A stretch of 64,000 nt of DNA from Peptostreptococcus stomatis DSM 17678 (GCF_000147675.1 NZ_ADGQ01000056.1:1-64000); one strand, 5' to 3'; positions 20,844 through 28,636 are shown, numbered from the stretch's first letter. Numbers and translations: made by a program. The notes: generated from the letters alone by a model not told the origin.

Positions 20844-20885
20844 AAAGGGCATTGCAACTAATATTAGGTAGGTGTGGTGCCCTTT
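20844..20885 (+). terminator. Terminator-like stem, possibly part of a pseudoknot
   Basis: AAAGGGCA (20844-20851) pairs with TGCCCTTT (20878-20885) and is followed by ATTTTCTTCC on the plus strand. CACCT at 20836-20840 can also pair with AGGTG at 20870-20874, inside the loop, which would make an H-type pseudoknot. Confidence 0.5.
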
Positions 20886-20920
20886 ATTTTCTTCCTCCAT
20901 TATAATTACTTTTACAAAAA

Positions 20921-20959
20921 AAGCAGGGTCAAACTATAAAACTTGACCCCACTTTTTTC
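20921..20959. terminator. Bidirectional terminator
   Basis: GGGTCAA (20926-20932) pairs with TTGACCC (20943-20949). On the plus strand it is followed by CACTTTTTTCT, and on the minus strand by TGCTTTTTTTGT. It separates the plus-strand HEAT/Nudix pair from the convergent 72-residue gene. Confidence 0.7.
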
Positions 20960-20977
20960 TAATCTCTATGGATATTA

Positions 20978-21196
20978 CTAATTCATTTTTCTATTCAAAT
21001 TGTATCTTACATCATACTCTTTGTCTAAGTCTTTCCTTAGATCAAGATTTAACTCTAGTTCAAGAGCAAAGAAGGTATCATCCTCAAACATGTTGCCGAA
21101 CTTTTCAATGGCTATCCTCTGCTTGGCTTCAAAAACTTTCTTTCTTTCGATGCTTGAAAAATTCATTTCTCGAATCTGTCTAGTCTTATCTTTCAT
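20978..21196 (-). CDS. Small charged protein of unknown function
   Basis: A 72-residue, highly charged protein rich in Lys, Glu and Arg, without membrane segments. It reads as mostly helical (IERKKVFEAKQRIAIEKFG). I do not recognise it. AAGGAG lies eight bases ahead of the ATG and a strong terminator follows the stop, which supports a real gene over the competing frames. It stands alone, downstream of the sulfur locus on the same strand. Confidence 0.55.
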   Translation of the reverse strand: MKDKTRQIREMNFSSIERKKVFEAKQRIAIEKFGNMFEDDTFFALELELNLDLRKDLDKEYDVRYNLNRKMN

Positions 21197-21291
21197 AATG
21201 GATCTCCTTATATTGGATTTTTTACACTACCTTTCCATTATACCTTGAATATGATTTTTTTCAAGCCTTTTTTATAAGTATTTGAATATTT

Positions 21292-22077
21292 TTATATAAA
21301 TAGGTTTAAGTTACCTTCTTCAGCATGTGCTAAATAACTTGCAACACCAGCTATTTCCACACCATCGATTAGTTCTTCTTCCCTGATACCCATTATATCC
21401 ATACTCATAGAGCAGGCCACAAATTTTACACCCATTTCCTGGGCCCTAGTCATCAGTAATTCCAGACTATCGACATTTTTCTTGTCCATTACACCCTTAA
21501 TCATCTTAGTTCCTAGTCCACCCATGTTCATCTTGGATATCTTAAGTTCATCGATTCCCTTAGGCATCATCATGCCGAACATCTTTTCCATGCCCTTCTT
21601 ATCTACATTAGCATCACTTCTTCTAAGTATATTCAAGCCCCAGAAGGTAAAGAACATAGTAACTTCCTTGCCCATGGATGCCGCCCCAGTCGCTATAATG
21701 AAGGAAGCTATGGCCTTGTCCAGGTCACCACTGAAAACTACCATGGTAGCTCCATTTGATTTGTTGGCTGGTTCTTGGCCACTTGTCATACAAGATATTG
21801 GCTGGCATGGTCCATTTTTCTGGATTACAGCCTTAGTTACCATATTTTCTAAGGAGACATCTACCAAACTGTGCCCCATTTTCTGGCACCAAGCCCCTAT
21901 ATCCTTCCTAAAACCTGGATCTCCCGCTAATATCTCTATCCTGTCGCCAATGCAAGCCTCATCCATAGCCTTAAATACCTTGGCTATAGGGCCTGGGCAC
22001 TGAAGTCCTCTTGCATCTATTCGTATAAGTTTACCCGTATAGGTATCGTCTGGTGAAGACTCTTCATTATCTAGTTT
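21292..22077 (-). CDS. TusA-DsrE continuation of the CoA-disulfide reductase, in the -1 frame
   Basis: This frame is open from the A9 run at 22075-22083 to 21292. It begins KLDNEESSPDD and continues into a TusA/SirA domain (IRIDARGLQCPGPIAKVFKAM, CPGP motif). A DsrE/DsrF-like domain follows, ending VKFVACSMSMDIMG, with a conserved-looking Cys. Both domains carry persulfide sulfur in relay systems. No ATG, GTG or TTG precedes the CPGP motif. The first ATG, at 21966, would drop the motif and has a poor ribosome site. So the segment is most likely translated as the C-terminal 260 or so residues of the upstream reductase after a -1 shift. If the run length is a sequencing error, it is simply one gene. 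Confidence 0.75.
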   Translation of the reverse strand, partial: KLDNEESSPDDTYTGKLIRIDARGLQCPGPIAKVFKAMDEACIGDRIEILAGDPGFRKDIGAWCQKMGHSLVDVSLENMVTKAVIQKNGPCQPISCMTSGQEPANKSNGATMVVFSGDLDKAIASFIIATGAASMGKEVTMFFTFWGLNILRRSDANVDKKGMEKMFGMMMPKGIDELKISKMNMGGLGTKMIKGVMDKKNVDSLELLMTRAQEMGVKFVACSMSMDIMGIREEELIDGVEIAGVASYLAHAEEGNLNLFI

Positions 22078-23801
22078 TTTTTTATAACATCTGAGTTATC
22101 TGTACAAGCAATACCTAAACCACCTAGGTTATCAGAATTTGATTCCTTATTTACATTTAACTTTAACTGGTCATATGAGCTGACACCACCATCAAGGTTG
22201 ATTGGCTTGAAGCCCTTTTGAGTAAGAATCCTAGCAGCTAGGTAACCCCTTAGACCAACCTGGCAAGTTACATATAGGTCCTTGTCTTTAGGTATTTCAT
22301 CTAACCTATCCCTCAATTCATCTAGAGGTATATTTACCGATCCTTCTATAGAACCAAGTTCATACTCTTCTGGTGTCCTAACATCTATTAGGAAGGCTCC
22401 CTGGGCAACCAAATCATCTATCTTGTCAACCGTAACAGTCTCTACTAGGCCATCTATTATATTAGTAGCCACATAACCTGCCATATTTACCGGGTCCTTA
22501 GCTGATGAGAATGGTGGAGCGTAGGCTAATTCTACATCTTCCAGGTCTCTTACTGTAAGACCACCTGCTATTGCTGTAGCTATTACGTCTATCCTCTTTT
22601 CAACTCCTGCAAAACCAACTACCTGGGCACCTAATATCTTACCACTTGGTACTTCAAATATTAACTTGAAGTCAAGAGGCATAGCTGTTGGATAGTAACC
22701 AGCATTTGACAACGGGTGAAGGTGAACTACCTTGTAATTGTCAATACCCATCTGCTTTAAGCTCTTTTCATTCTTACCAGTTGATGATGCCGTCATATCG
22801 AATACCTTTGCTACAGATGTTCCCAAGGCACCCTTATATCTTACATCTATACCGTTTAGTCTATCGGCAAGTATCCTGGCCTGTCTATTTGCAGGAGATG
22901 CTAGGGCTATGCTGGCTGGCTGGCCATATACCCTATCCTGTGTTTCTATAGCATCACCAAGGGCATATATATGTGGCTTAGAAGTTTCTAACTTGTCATT
23001 AACTTTTATATGACCCCTAGGTCCCATTTCTAGACCTGCAGACACTGCTAGTGCATTTTCAGGCTTAACACCTATTGATAGGATAGTTATATCTGTATGT
23101 ATTTCCCTACCGCTCTTCAACACAATAGTTCTTCCATTATCCTTAAATGAGTCTACTCCATCACCCAATACCAGGTCAACTCCGTGGTCTATCATGTGGG
23201 CATGTAGGATCTGGGCCATCTCAAAGTCAAATGGTGCCATTACCTGGTCTAGCATTTCTACCAAGTGTACCTTAACACCTCTTTCAACTAGGTTTTCAGC
23301 CATTTCTATACCTATGAAACCTCCACCGATTACTACTGCTTCCTTAGGTTCTTTTTCATCTACATAAGCCTTGATAGCATCTGTATCCGGTATATTTCTA
23401 AGAGTAAATACATTGTCAGCATCAGCCAGTCCTGGAATTGGAGGCTTAACTGGGTTAGCACCTGGTGACAAGATTAATTCATCATATGATTCAGTGTATT
23501 CCTGGCCTGTTTGAAGATTTTTTACTGTAACTTCCATCTTGTCAGGATCTACAGCAGTTACCTCACTAAAGTTTCTGATATCTAGACTAAATCTAGCGCT
23601 CATACCTTCAACAGTTTGAACTAATAGGGCTTCTCTTTCTGTTATAACCTGGCCTATATAGTATGGTAGACCACAGTTGGCAAATGAGATATACTCGCCT
23701 CTCTCAAACATTATTATATTAGCTGTTTCATCTAATCTTCTCAATCTAGCCGCTACTGTTGCACCACCTGCAACCCCACCTACAATCAGTATTTTTTTCA
23801 T
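22071..23801 (-). CDS. CoA-disulfide reductase with C-terminal rhodanese domain
   Basis: A 576-residue FAD/NAD(P)H flavoprotein. The FAD motif GGVAGGATVAARLRRL is at residues 8-23. The catalytic cysteine of the CoADR family is C43 in SFANCGLPYY. The second nucleotide motif, VVIGGGFIGIEMAENL, is near 150. Residues about 455-550 are a rhodanese domain with active cysteine in VTCQVGLRG (near 513). Such CoADR-Rhd proteins reduce CoA or protein persulfides and polysulfides. The frame ends DVIKKN-stop at a nine-A run; a -1 shift there joins it to TusA and DsrE domains, an arrangement known in longer clostridial homologues. It follows an ArsR-family regulator by 126 bases. Confidence 0.93.
   Translation of the reverse strand: MKKILIVGGVAGGATVAARLRRLDETANIIMFERGEYISFANCGLPYYIGQVITEREALLVQTVEGMSARFSLDIRNFSEVTAVDPDKMEVTVKNLQTGQEYTESYDELILSPGANPVKPPIPGLADADNVFTLRNIPDTDAIKAYVDEKEPKEAVVIGGGFIGIEMAENLVERGVKVHLVEMLDQVMAPFDFEMAQILHAHMIDHGVDLVLGDGVDSFKDNGRTIVLKSGREIHTDITILSIGVKPENALAVSAGLEMGPRGHIKVNDKLETSKPHIYALGDAIETQDRVYGQPASIALASPANRQARILADRLNGIDVRYKGALGTSVAKVFDMTASSTGKNEKSLKQMGIDNYKVVHLHPLSNAGYYPTAMPLDFKLIFEVPSGKILGAQVVGFAGVEKRIDVIATAIAGGLTVRDLEDVELAYAPPFSSAKDPVNMAGYVATNIIDGLVETVTVDKIDDLVAQGAFLIDVRTPEEYELGSIEGSVNIPLDELRDRLDEIPKDKDLYVTCQVGLRGYLAARILTQKGFKPINLDGGVSSYDQLKLNVNKESNSDNLGGLGIACTDNSDVIKKN
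22072..22086 (-). other. Candidate -1 frameshift or slippage site (A9, A AAA AAC, stop)
   Basis: On the minus strand the zero frame reads ATA AAA AAA AAC TAG. The last seven bases before the stop are A AAA AAC, a canonical X XXY YYZ slippery heptamer, inside a nine-A homopolymer (22075-22083). Slipping back one base reads AAA then CTA GAT and opens the TusA-DsrE frame. Homopolymer slippage by RNA polymerase would give the same product. Confidence 0.6.
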
Positions 23802-23927
23802 AATTTTCTCCTCTCAATTTTATAAGTTGATACTTAAAATTTCACAAATTAATTCTTATTCTTTAATTTCGTATACTTGATTTTCATAAATTAATTTGAT
23901 TTTATAAATTAATAATTCAAACCTATT

Positions 23928-24215
23928 TTAGTCATTCATATTTTTCACTATTTCAGCTACAAAATCATTGTCTATGGAATAGATAATCTCCGTCCCATTT
24001 CTCTCTCCCTTAATAATACCTGCTGACTTTAGCCTTGACAGGTGCTGGGATACCGTGGACTGGGCAAGTTCTAGACAGACATGCATGTTAGATACATTAC
24101 TAGGTCCTTCCTTGACCAAGCCCTTGACTATACATAGTCTGGCCGGATGAGATATAGCCTTTAAAACATTAGCATACTCAACTAGGGCCTGGGCATTTAC
24201 ATTTAGTTCTTCCAT
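23928..24215 (-). CDS. ArsR-family transcriptional regulator
   Basis: A 95-residue winged-helix repressor. The DNA-recognition helix region reads LELAQSTVSQHLSRLKSAGII, followed by the wing GERNGTEIIYSI. Two cysteines, C28 (ISHPARLCIV) and C47 (SNMHVCLEL), are the only thiols. The classic ELCVCDL metal site is absent. The divergent position beside a persulfide-handling reductase fits a thiol or reactive-sulfur sensor rather than a metal sensor, by inference. AAGGAGG precedes the ATG, and a 12-2-12 inverted repeat just upstream is a likely autoregulatory operator. Confidence 0.88.
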   Translation of the reverse strand: MEELNVNAQALVEYANVLKAISHPARLCIVKGLVKEGPSNVSNMHVCLELAQSTVSQHLSRLKSAGIIKGERNGTEIIYSIDNDFVAEIVKNMND

Positions 24216-24244
24216 ATACCCACCTCCTTATATATAACTTTCTG

Positions 24245-24274
24245 TATATTCATATATTACAATATTTGAATATA
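24245..24274. promoter_or_regulatory. ArsR-type operator upstream of the arsR-family gene
   Basis: TATTCATATATT (24247-24258), a two-base spacer, then AATATTTGAATA (24261-24272): a 12-2-12 inverted repeat with one mismatch, extending two pairs outward on each side. This is the size and symmetry of ArsR/SmtB operators. It lies 32 bases upstream of the regulator start, between it and hpt. Confidence 0.65.
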
Positions 24275-24327
24275 TGTGTCAATAGGCATTTTATTTTTTA
24301 TGTCGTATATTCTGATAAATAAAAATA

Positions 24328-24336
24328 TGATATAAT
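24328..24336 (+). promoter_or_regulatory. Extended -10 promoter for hpt
   Basis: TGATATAAT: a perfect TATAAT at 24331-24336 with the upstream TG of an extended -10 element, 47 bases before the hpt start. No good -35 box at the usual spacing, which extended -10 promoters tolerate. Confidence 0.5.
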
Positions 24337-24382
24337 GAATATTATACTAATTAAGCATGAAAACTAATATATGGAGGTTACA

Positions 24383-24928
24383 ATGAACATAGAAGAAAGA
24401 AAATGGGAAATTATGTACGACCAAGAAGCCTTACAGACTAGAATAAAAGAGCTCGGAAGTCAAATTAAAAATGATTACCAGGACAAGAATCTCTTGGTAA
24501 TATCCCTACTAAAGGGTAGCTTTATTTTTTGTGCAGACCTGGTTAGGGCAATAGACATACCTAGGCTAAAAATCAACTTTATGACTACATCAAGCTACGG
24601 TGACTCCACTGACTCCAGTGGCAAGGTCCAGGTCCAGGCTGATATTACAATAGACGATCTAAGCCAGTATGATGTCATTCTTCTTGATGACATAGCTGAT
24701 ACAGCCAATACAATGGACTTTGTTTACAAACATATAGCAAGAAAAAATCCTAAAAGTCTTAAGACATGTGTTCTTTTAGACAAGCCTAGTAGGAGGCAGG
24801 TAGAATTTGTACCTGATTATATTGGTTTTACTATAGAGGATAAGTTCGTAGTTGGCTATGGATTCGACTTTGAAGATATGTACAGGAATGTCCCTTATAT
24901 ATTCAATGTTACTGAGGAATTATTATAA
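24383..24928 (+). CDS. hpt: Hypoxanthine phosphoribosyltransferase
   Basis: A 181-residue purine salvage enzyme joining hypoxanthine or guanine to PRPP. I place the start at the ATG at 24383, six bases after GGAGG. Motifs: LLVISLLKGSFIFCADLVRAI, SSYGDSTDSSGKVQV (flexible loop), and the PRPP loop VILLDDIADTANTM. In the PRPP loop the usual DTGxTL reads DTANTM, an unusual substitution. The C-terminus VPDYIGFTIEDKFVVGYGFDF is typical. It stands alone between the sulfur regulator and engB. Confidence 0.92.
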   Translation: MNIEERKWEIMYDQEALQTRIKELGSQIKNDYQDKNLLVISLLKGSFIFCADLVRAIDIPRLKINFMTTSSYGDSTDSSGKVQVQADITIDDLSQYDVILLDDIADTANTMDFVYKHIARKNPKSLKTCVLLDKPSRRQVEFVPDYIGFTIEDKFVVGYGFDFEDMYRNVPYIFNVTEELL

Positions 24929-24940
24929 ATAGAAAAACAA

Positions 24941-24956
24941 GCAAGTAAAAACTTGC
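24941..24956 (+). terminator. Short hairpin after hpt
   Basis: GCAAGT and ACTTGC form a perfect six-pair stem with loop AAAA, 13 bases after the hpt stop, followed by CCATATTTTGAATTTT. A likely first terminator. Confidence 0.5.
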
Positions 24957-24978
24957 CCATATTTTGAATTTTATTAAT

Positions 24979-25060
24979 GGAAATACTAAAAATCTTCTTA
25001 CTAATAACCCGGATTAGAAGATCTAATCCGGGTTGCTTGCAAGAAATTACTGGTATTTCC
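24979..25060 (+). terminator. Long two-tier hairpin between hpt and engB
   Basis: Outer arms GGAAATAC (24979-24986) and GTATTTCC (25053-25060) enclose a perfect 12-pair inner hairpin (25007-25018 with 25024-25035, loop AAGAT). The plus strand continues TTTTTATATTTTTATC, so it can act as an hpt terminator. The 82-base extent and nested symmetry exceed an ordinary terminator. Confidence 0.6.
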
Positions 25061-25078
25061 TTTTTATATTTTTATCTT

Positions 25079-25113
25079 TAGTATTTCTTCTTGGAGTCCA
25101 AGTTCAAATACTA
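25079..25113. terminator. Hairpin overlapping the engB stop codon
   Basis: TAGTATTT (25079-25086) pairs with AAATACTA (25106-25113), with an inner CTTGG/CCAAG stem and loop AGT. The right arm contains the engB stop. A T6 run follows shortly on the plus strand. Confidence 0.4.
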
Positions 25114-25833
25114 GACCATTTTTTCATAGGTTATCTGGTAGCCATATTTTTCATACTGGTCTACTATTGTCTCCCAAAGGTCTTCTAGGCCATTTTTCTT
25201 GGATGAAGATGTAATTACCACCTTGTCATCCTTGTCCATATTCAGGGTCCTCCTGATAATGGCTTCATGCTTTTGGTACTGGCCTCTGGTAATCTTGTCT
25301 GCCTTAGTTGCAACTACCACACAGTCATAACCAAAGTGCTTGATCCAGTCGTACATCATCTGGTCATCTGCTGTCGGTTCATGCCTTACATCAACTAGGA
25401 GAAAGATAGCACACAACTCTTCCCTGTCCTCCAGGTAGCGCTCCATGATGCCACCCCACTTGTCCTTTTCTGTCTTGGATACCTTGGCATATCCATATCC
25501 CGGCAGGTCGACAAAGTAAAATTCATTGTTTATCAGGTAGAAATTTATAGTCCTTGTCTTACCAGGTGTTGAAGATGTCCTTGCAAAGGTCCTCCTGTTT
25601 AAAAGACCATTAATCAAAGATGACTTACCAACATTAGACCTACCTGCCAGGGCTATTTCCGGTATTCCCTCGGCAGGGTACTGGCTTTTGCTGACAGCAC
25701 TCATGGTAATTTCAGCACTCCTAATCTTCATTATCTCCTCTGTTGGAACCTCACTCTGGCGGCTCTTGTAGTAGTGGGGAGGATTGGTCATGGTCTTCTT
25801 ATTGTTCTTTTTCTTGGTATTATTCTTAGCCAT
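25111..25833 (-). CDS. engB: Ribosome-biogenesis GTPase EngB (YsxC/YihA)
   Basis: A 240-residue GTPase needed for 50S subunit assembly. G1 is GRSNVGKSSLI (near residue 65), G3 DLPGYGYAKVS, G4 ATKADK, and the TPGKTRTINFY switch is present. About 35 extra residues at the N-terminus are lysine- and asparagine-rich (AKNNTKKKNNKK). That basic tail could help rRNA binding. It lies nine bases downstream of lon; the lon-engB pairing is widely conserved in Firmicutes. Confidence 0.95.
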   Translation of the reverse strand: MAKNNTKKKNNKKTMTNPPHYYKSRQSEVPTEEIMKIRSAEITMSAVSKSQYPAEGIPEIALAGRSNVGKSSLINGLLNRRTFARTSSTPGKTRTINFYLINNEFYFVDLPGYGYAKVSKTEKDKWGGIMERYLEDREELCAIFLLVDVRHEPTADDQMMYDWIKHFGYDCVVVATKADKITRGQYQKHEAIIRRTLNMDKDDKVVITSSSKKNGLEDLWETIVDQYEKYGYQITYEKMV

Positions 25834-25842
25834 AGTATCAAC

Positions 25843-28266
25843 CTACTCTTTTTCCATCAAGGCTATGTCAATTACCTGGTCCATAGTCTCTACTAATACA
25901 AACTCTATGTCCTGCCTTACATTTTCCGGTATCTTGTCAATATCTGCCTTGCAATCCTTAGGTAGGATAATCTTTCTAATGCCCATCCTATAGGCGGCTA
26001 GGACCTTTTCCCTTACACCACCAACAGGCAAGACTCTACCACGCAGGGTAATTTCACCTGTCATGGCTATATTTCCTGGTACCGGCCTGTCTGTCAGGGC
26101 AGATATAGTAGCCAGGGTCATGGTAATACCGGCAGATGGACCATCCTTTGGAGTAGCCCCCTCTGGTATATGGATATGTATATCCTTATCCTTATGGAAG
26201 TCAGCTGGTATACCTAGCTTGTCTGCAATAGACCTGATATATGAAATACCTGTCCTGGCAGATTCCTTCATGACATCACCCATCATACCAGTAAGTACTA
26301 TACCACCCTTACCTGGTAGGGCACTGACCTCTACCTCTAGGGTAACTCCACCCACAGCTGTCCAGGCTAGTCCATTTACCACACCTACCTGTGGGTTAAG
26401 GTCAAGTGGCTCCTCCTTGTACTTCTCAGTTCCCAGGTATTCTACCACCTTTTCCCTGGTCAAATTGATAGGCTTCATTTTTGGATTACCGACCATCTCC
26501 TTAACTACCTTCCTGCATAGTTTGGCAATTGTACGCTCTAACTGTCTAACACCAGACTCTCTTGTGTACCTACTGATAATGTATTTAATTACATCGTCAT
26601 CAATAGTAATAAAGCCCTTGGCTAGACCATTTTCCTTGATCTGCTTCTTCAATATGTACCTTTTAACTATTTCTAGCTTTTCCTCTTCAATATATCCCTC
26701 TATATCTATAATCTCCATCCTATCAAGTAGGGGCCTAGGTATCTGCCTTAGGTCATTTGCAGTAGTTATAAACATTACCTTTGATAGGTCAAATGGTAGC
26801 TCTAAATAGTGGTCTACAAAGTACTTGTTCTGCTCTGGATCCAATACTTCCAACATGGCAGATGTTGGGTCTCCCTTAAAGTCACTGGACATCTTGTCAA
26901 TTTCATCCAAAAGGATTACTGGGTTTTTAGACTTGGCCTCCTTCATGGCATTTATAATTCTACCTGGTATGGCCCCTATATAGGTCCTTCTATGACCCCT
27001 GATTTCAGCCTCATCCCTGACACCACCAAGTGATATTCTTATAAAAGGTCTGCCTATTGCCCTGGCAACTGACTTTGCTATAGATGTCTTACCAACACCT
27101 GGAGGTCCGGCTAGACATATGATTGGTGCCTTCATATTCTTTGACTGCTTTCTAACTGCCAGGTACTCAAGTATCCTGTCCTTGACATCATCCAAACCAT
27201 AGTGGTCTTCATTTAGGATCTTTTCAGACTTGTTTATATCAAACCTGTTTCTGGACTCCTTGTTCCATGGTAGGGAGAAAATAGTATCCAAATAGTTCTT
27301 TAAAATACTGTAGTCAGGAGAATTAGAAGGTGTTCTTTCCAACTTCTCTATTTCCTTTTCAATCTTCTCACGAGTCTCATCAGAAATCTTCAACTCATCC
27401 AACTTGGCCCTATACTGGTTTTCCTGGCCATCATCGCTGATATCACCGAGTTCCTTCTGAATGGCCTTTAACTGCTCCCTTAAGTAGTAGTCCTTCTGGA
27501 TCTTGTTCATCTGCTTTCTAACATTGTTGTGGATTTTCTTGTCTATCTTGATTACCTCTAACTCTTCTAGTAGGTAGTCGTATAGGAGTTTCATCCTATC
27601 TTCAATATCAAGGGTAACCAAGACCTTCTGCCTATCACTAAACTTTAAGAAGAGGCTAGAAGCCACTATATCAACTATCATAGAATAACCTTCAGCATCT
27701 GAAAGGTCCATGGAAGCATCCGTAGGCACATCAGCTGCTATACTAAGGTACTCTTCAAAGCCCTTTAGTAGCCTTCTTGAATAGGCTTCTAGTCTAGTCT
27801 TTTCTTCCTTTGTAAATTGTTCTTCATCAAATTCTATAGGTGTGATCTCACCCATCCAGGCATCATTTTCATCTATCCTCATAGACTCGAGTCTGGCCCT
27901 CTCTATACCCTCTACCAGGACCCTGATAGAGGTATCAGATGTCCTGATTACCTGCTTGATGCTACATATAGTACCAATTGTATATATATCATCAATCGTA
28001 GGATTTTCTATACTGGAATCCATCTGACTAACTAAAAATATCTTTTCATCATTTATCATAGATAGCTCAAAGCTCTCAATAGAATTTAACCTTCCTATAT
28101 CGAATGATTGTAGGATACATGGAGATATTGATATCCCCCTTAGAGGTATCATTGGCATCTCTATCTTATCCTTGAATATTATTACACCCTGGTCCTTAGC
28201 CTGCTTTTTTTTATTTTCAGACTCAGTAACTTCTATTTCATCTATTTTATCATCTAATTTACTCAT
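25843..28266 (-). CDS. lon: ATP-dependent protease Lon (LonA)
   Basis: An 807-residue hexameric AAA+ serine protease for misfolded and regulatory proteins. The N-terminal substrate-recognition domain (MPMIPLRGISISP, starting near residue 37) is followed by a coiled region. Walker A GPPGVGKTSIAKSVA is near 390. Walker B is VILLDEIDK. The catalytic Ser-Lys dyad is Ser in KDGPSAGITMTLA and Lys in GGVREKVLAAYRMG. A charged N-terminal tail of about 35 residues precedes the domain. AAAGGAG precedes the ATG. Together with the clp genes at 3-5 kb, the window holds most of the cytosolic quality-control proteases. Confidence 0.97.
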   Translation of the reverse strand: MSKLDDKIDEIEVTESENKKKQAKDQGVIIFKDKIEMPMIPLRGISISPCILQSFDIGRLNSIESFELSMINDEKIFLVSQMDSSIENPTIDDIYTIGTICSIKQVIRTSDTSIRVLVEGIERARLESMRIDENDAWMGEITPIEFDEEQFTKEEKTRLEAYSRRLLKGFEEYLSIAADVPTDASMDLSDAEGYSMIVDIVASSLFLKFSDRQKVLVTLDIEDRMKLLYDYLLEELEVIKIDKKIHNNVRKQMNKIQKDYYLREQLKAIQKELGDISDDGQENQYRAKLDELKISDETREKIEKEIEKLERTPSNSPDYSILKNYLDTIFSLPWNKESRNRFDINKSEKILNEDHYGLDDVKDRILEYLAVRKQSKNMKAPIICLAGPPGVGKTSIAKSVARAIGRPFIRISLGGVRDEAEIRGHRRTYIGAIPGRIINAMKEAKSKNPVILLDEIDKMSSDFKGDPTSAMLEVLDPEQNKYFVDHYLELPFDLSKVMFITTANDLRQIPRPLLDRMEIIDIEGYIEEEKLEIVKRYILKKQIKENGLAKGFITIDDDVIKYIISRYTRESGVRQLERTIAKLCRKVVKEMVGNPKMKPINLTREKVVEYLGTEKYKEEPLDLNPQVGVVNGLAWTAVGGVTLEVEVSALPGKGGIVLTGMMGDVMKESARTGISYIRSIADKLGIPADFHKDKDIHIHIPEGATPKDGPSAGITMTLATISALTDRPVPGNIAMTGEITLRGRVLPVGGVREKVLAAYRMGIRKIILPKDCKADIDKIPENVRQDIEFVLVETMDQVIDIALMEKE

Positions 28267-28497
28267 AGCTTACTCCTTTCAAACTACAAATTTACGTGTA
28301 ATCCTATTATATACATAATTTCTACCTATTTTCAATACAATTACCCAAAAACATGGAACTTATTGACTTTTTTTGTAAAAATATGCTTCTTAATGGTATT
28401 TTACTGCAAAAATGACTCCCTTATTTTCTCAATTAATATGATATATGAAAAATATTCTTCTTATTTAATTTTCCACCAAAAATTATATTCTAAATAT

Positions 28498-28521
28498 AGC
28501 CGACTTTTTTTAAGATCGGCT
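28498..28521. terminator. Small hairpin in the lon upstream region
   Basis: AGCCGA (28498-28503) pairs with TCGGCT (28516-28521). No strong T tract follows on either strand, so it may be a leader or insulator structure rather than a terminator. Confidence 0.3.
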
Positions 28522-28526
28522 TAAGA

Positions 28527-28585
28527 AATAAATTATCGTTTTTCAATAATTTATTATTGACATTCAATAACTTTAATCCTATAAT
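28527..28585 (+). promoter_or_regulatory. Consensus sigma-A promoter with upstream inverted repeat
   Basis: TTGACA at 28557-28562 and TATAAT at 28580-28585 are both perfect, with the ideal 17-base spacing. The perfect ten-base inverted repeat AATAAATTAT/ATAATTTATT ends two bases before the -35 box and could bind a regulator or act as an UP element. It drives the three-gene plus-strand unit starting at 28637. Confidence 0.8.
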
Positions 28586-28636
28586 TTAAGTAAGCAATAT
28601 TTAATTTAGTTGATTGTATAAGTAAGGAGAATTTTT

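Larger units (their letters stand above)
20746..20977 (+). other. Gene-free region with several stem-loops after the Nudix gene
   Basis: About 230 bases without a gene. In order: an AT hairpin at 20746-20764 (TACTTTTTT with AAAAAAGTA), a small hairpin GTCTTC/GAAGAC at about 20766-20785, a possible pseudoknot at 20836-20885, and a bidirectional terminator at 20921-20959. The central part could be the 3' UTR of the Nudix transcript or a small RNA. No clear promoter was found. Confidence 0.45.
28267..28636. other. Intergenic region with divergent start signals
   Basis: About 370 AT-rich bases between divergent lon and the first small membrane-protein gene. It holds a hairpin at 28498-28521 (AGCCGA with TCGGCT), a ten-base inverted repeat at 28527-28536 and 28546-28555, and a consensus promoter at 28557-28585. 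No gene was found. Confidence 0.6.

Noticed and set aside
21000-21248. An 82-codon plus-strand frame overlapping the 72-residue minus-strand gene
   Set aside because: The minus-strand frame has AAGGAG ahead of its ATG and a terminator after it; the plus frame has neither.
21292-21966. Stand-alone DsrE protein starting at the ATG at 21966
   Set aside because: This start would cut off the TusA CPGP motif in frame just upstream and has only a weak ribosome site, so fusion by frameshift is the better reading.
26063-26809. A 248-codon open frame on the plus strand inside lon
   Set aside because: It lies entirely opposite the lon gene, has no ribosome site and encodes a low-complexity Ser/Thr/Pro product typical of antisense frames in this codon bias.
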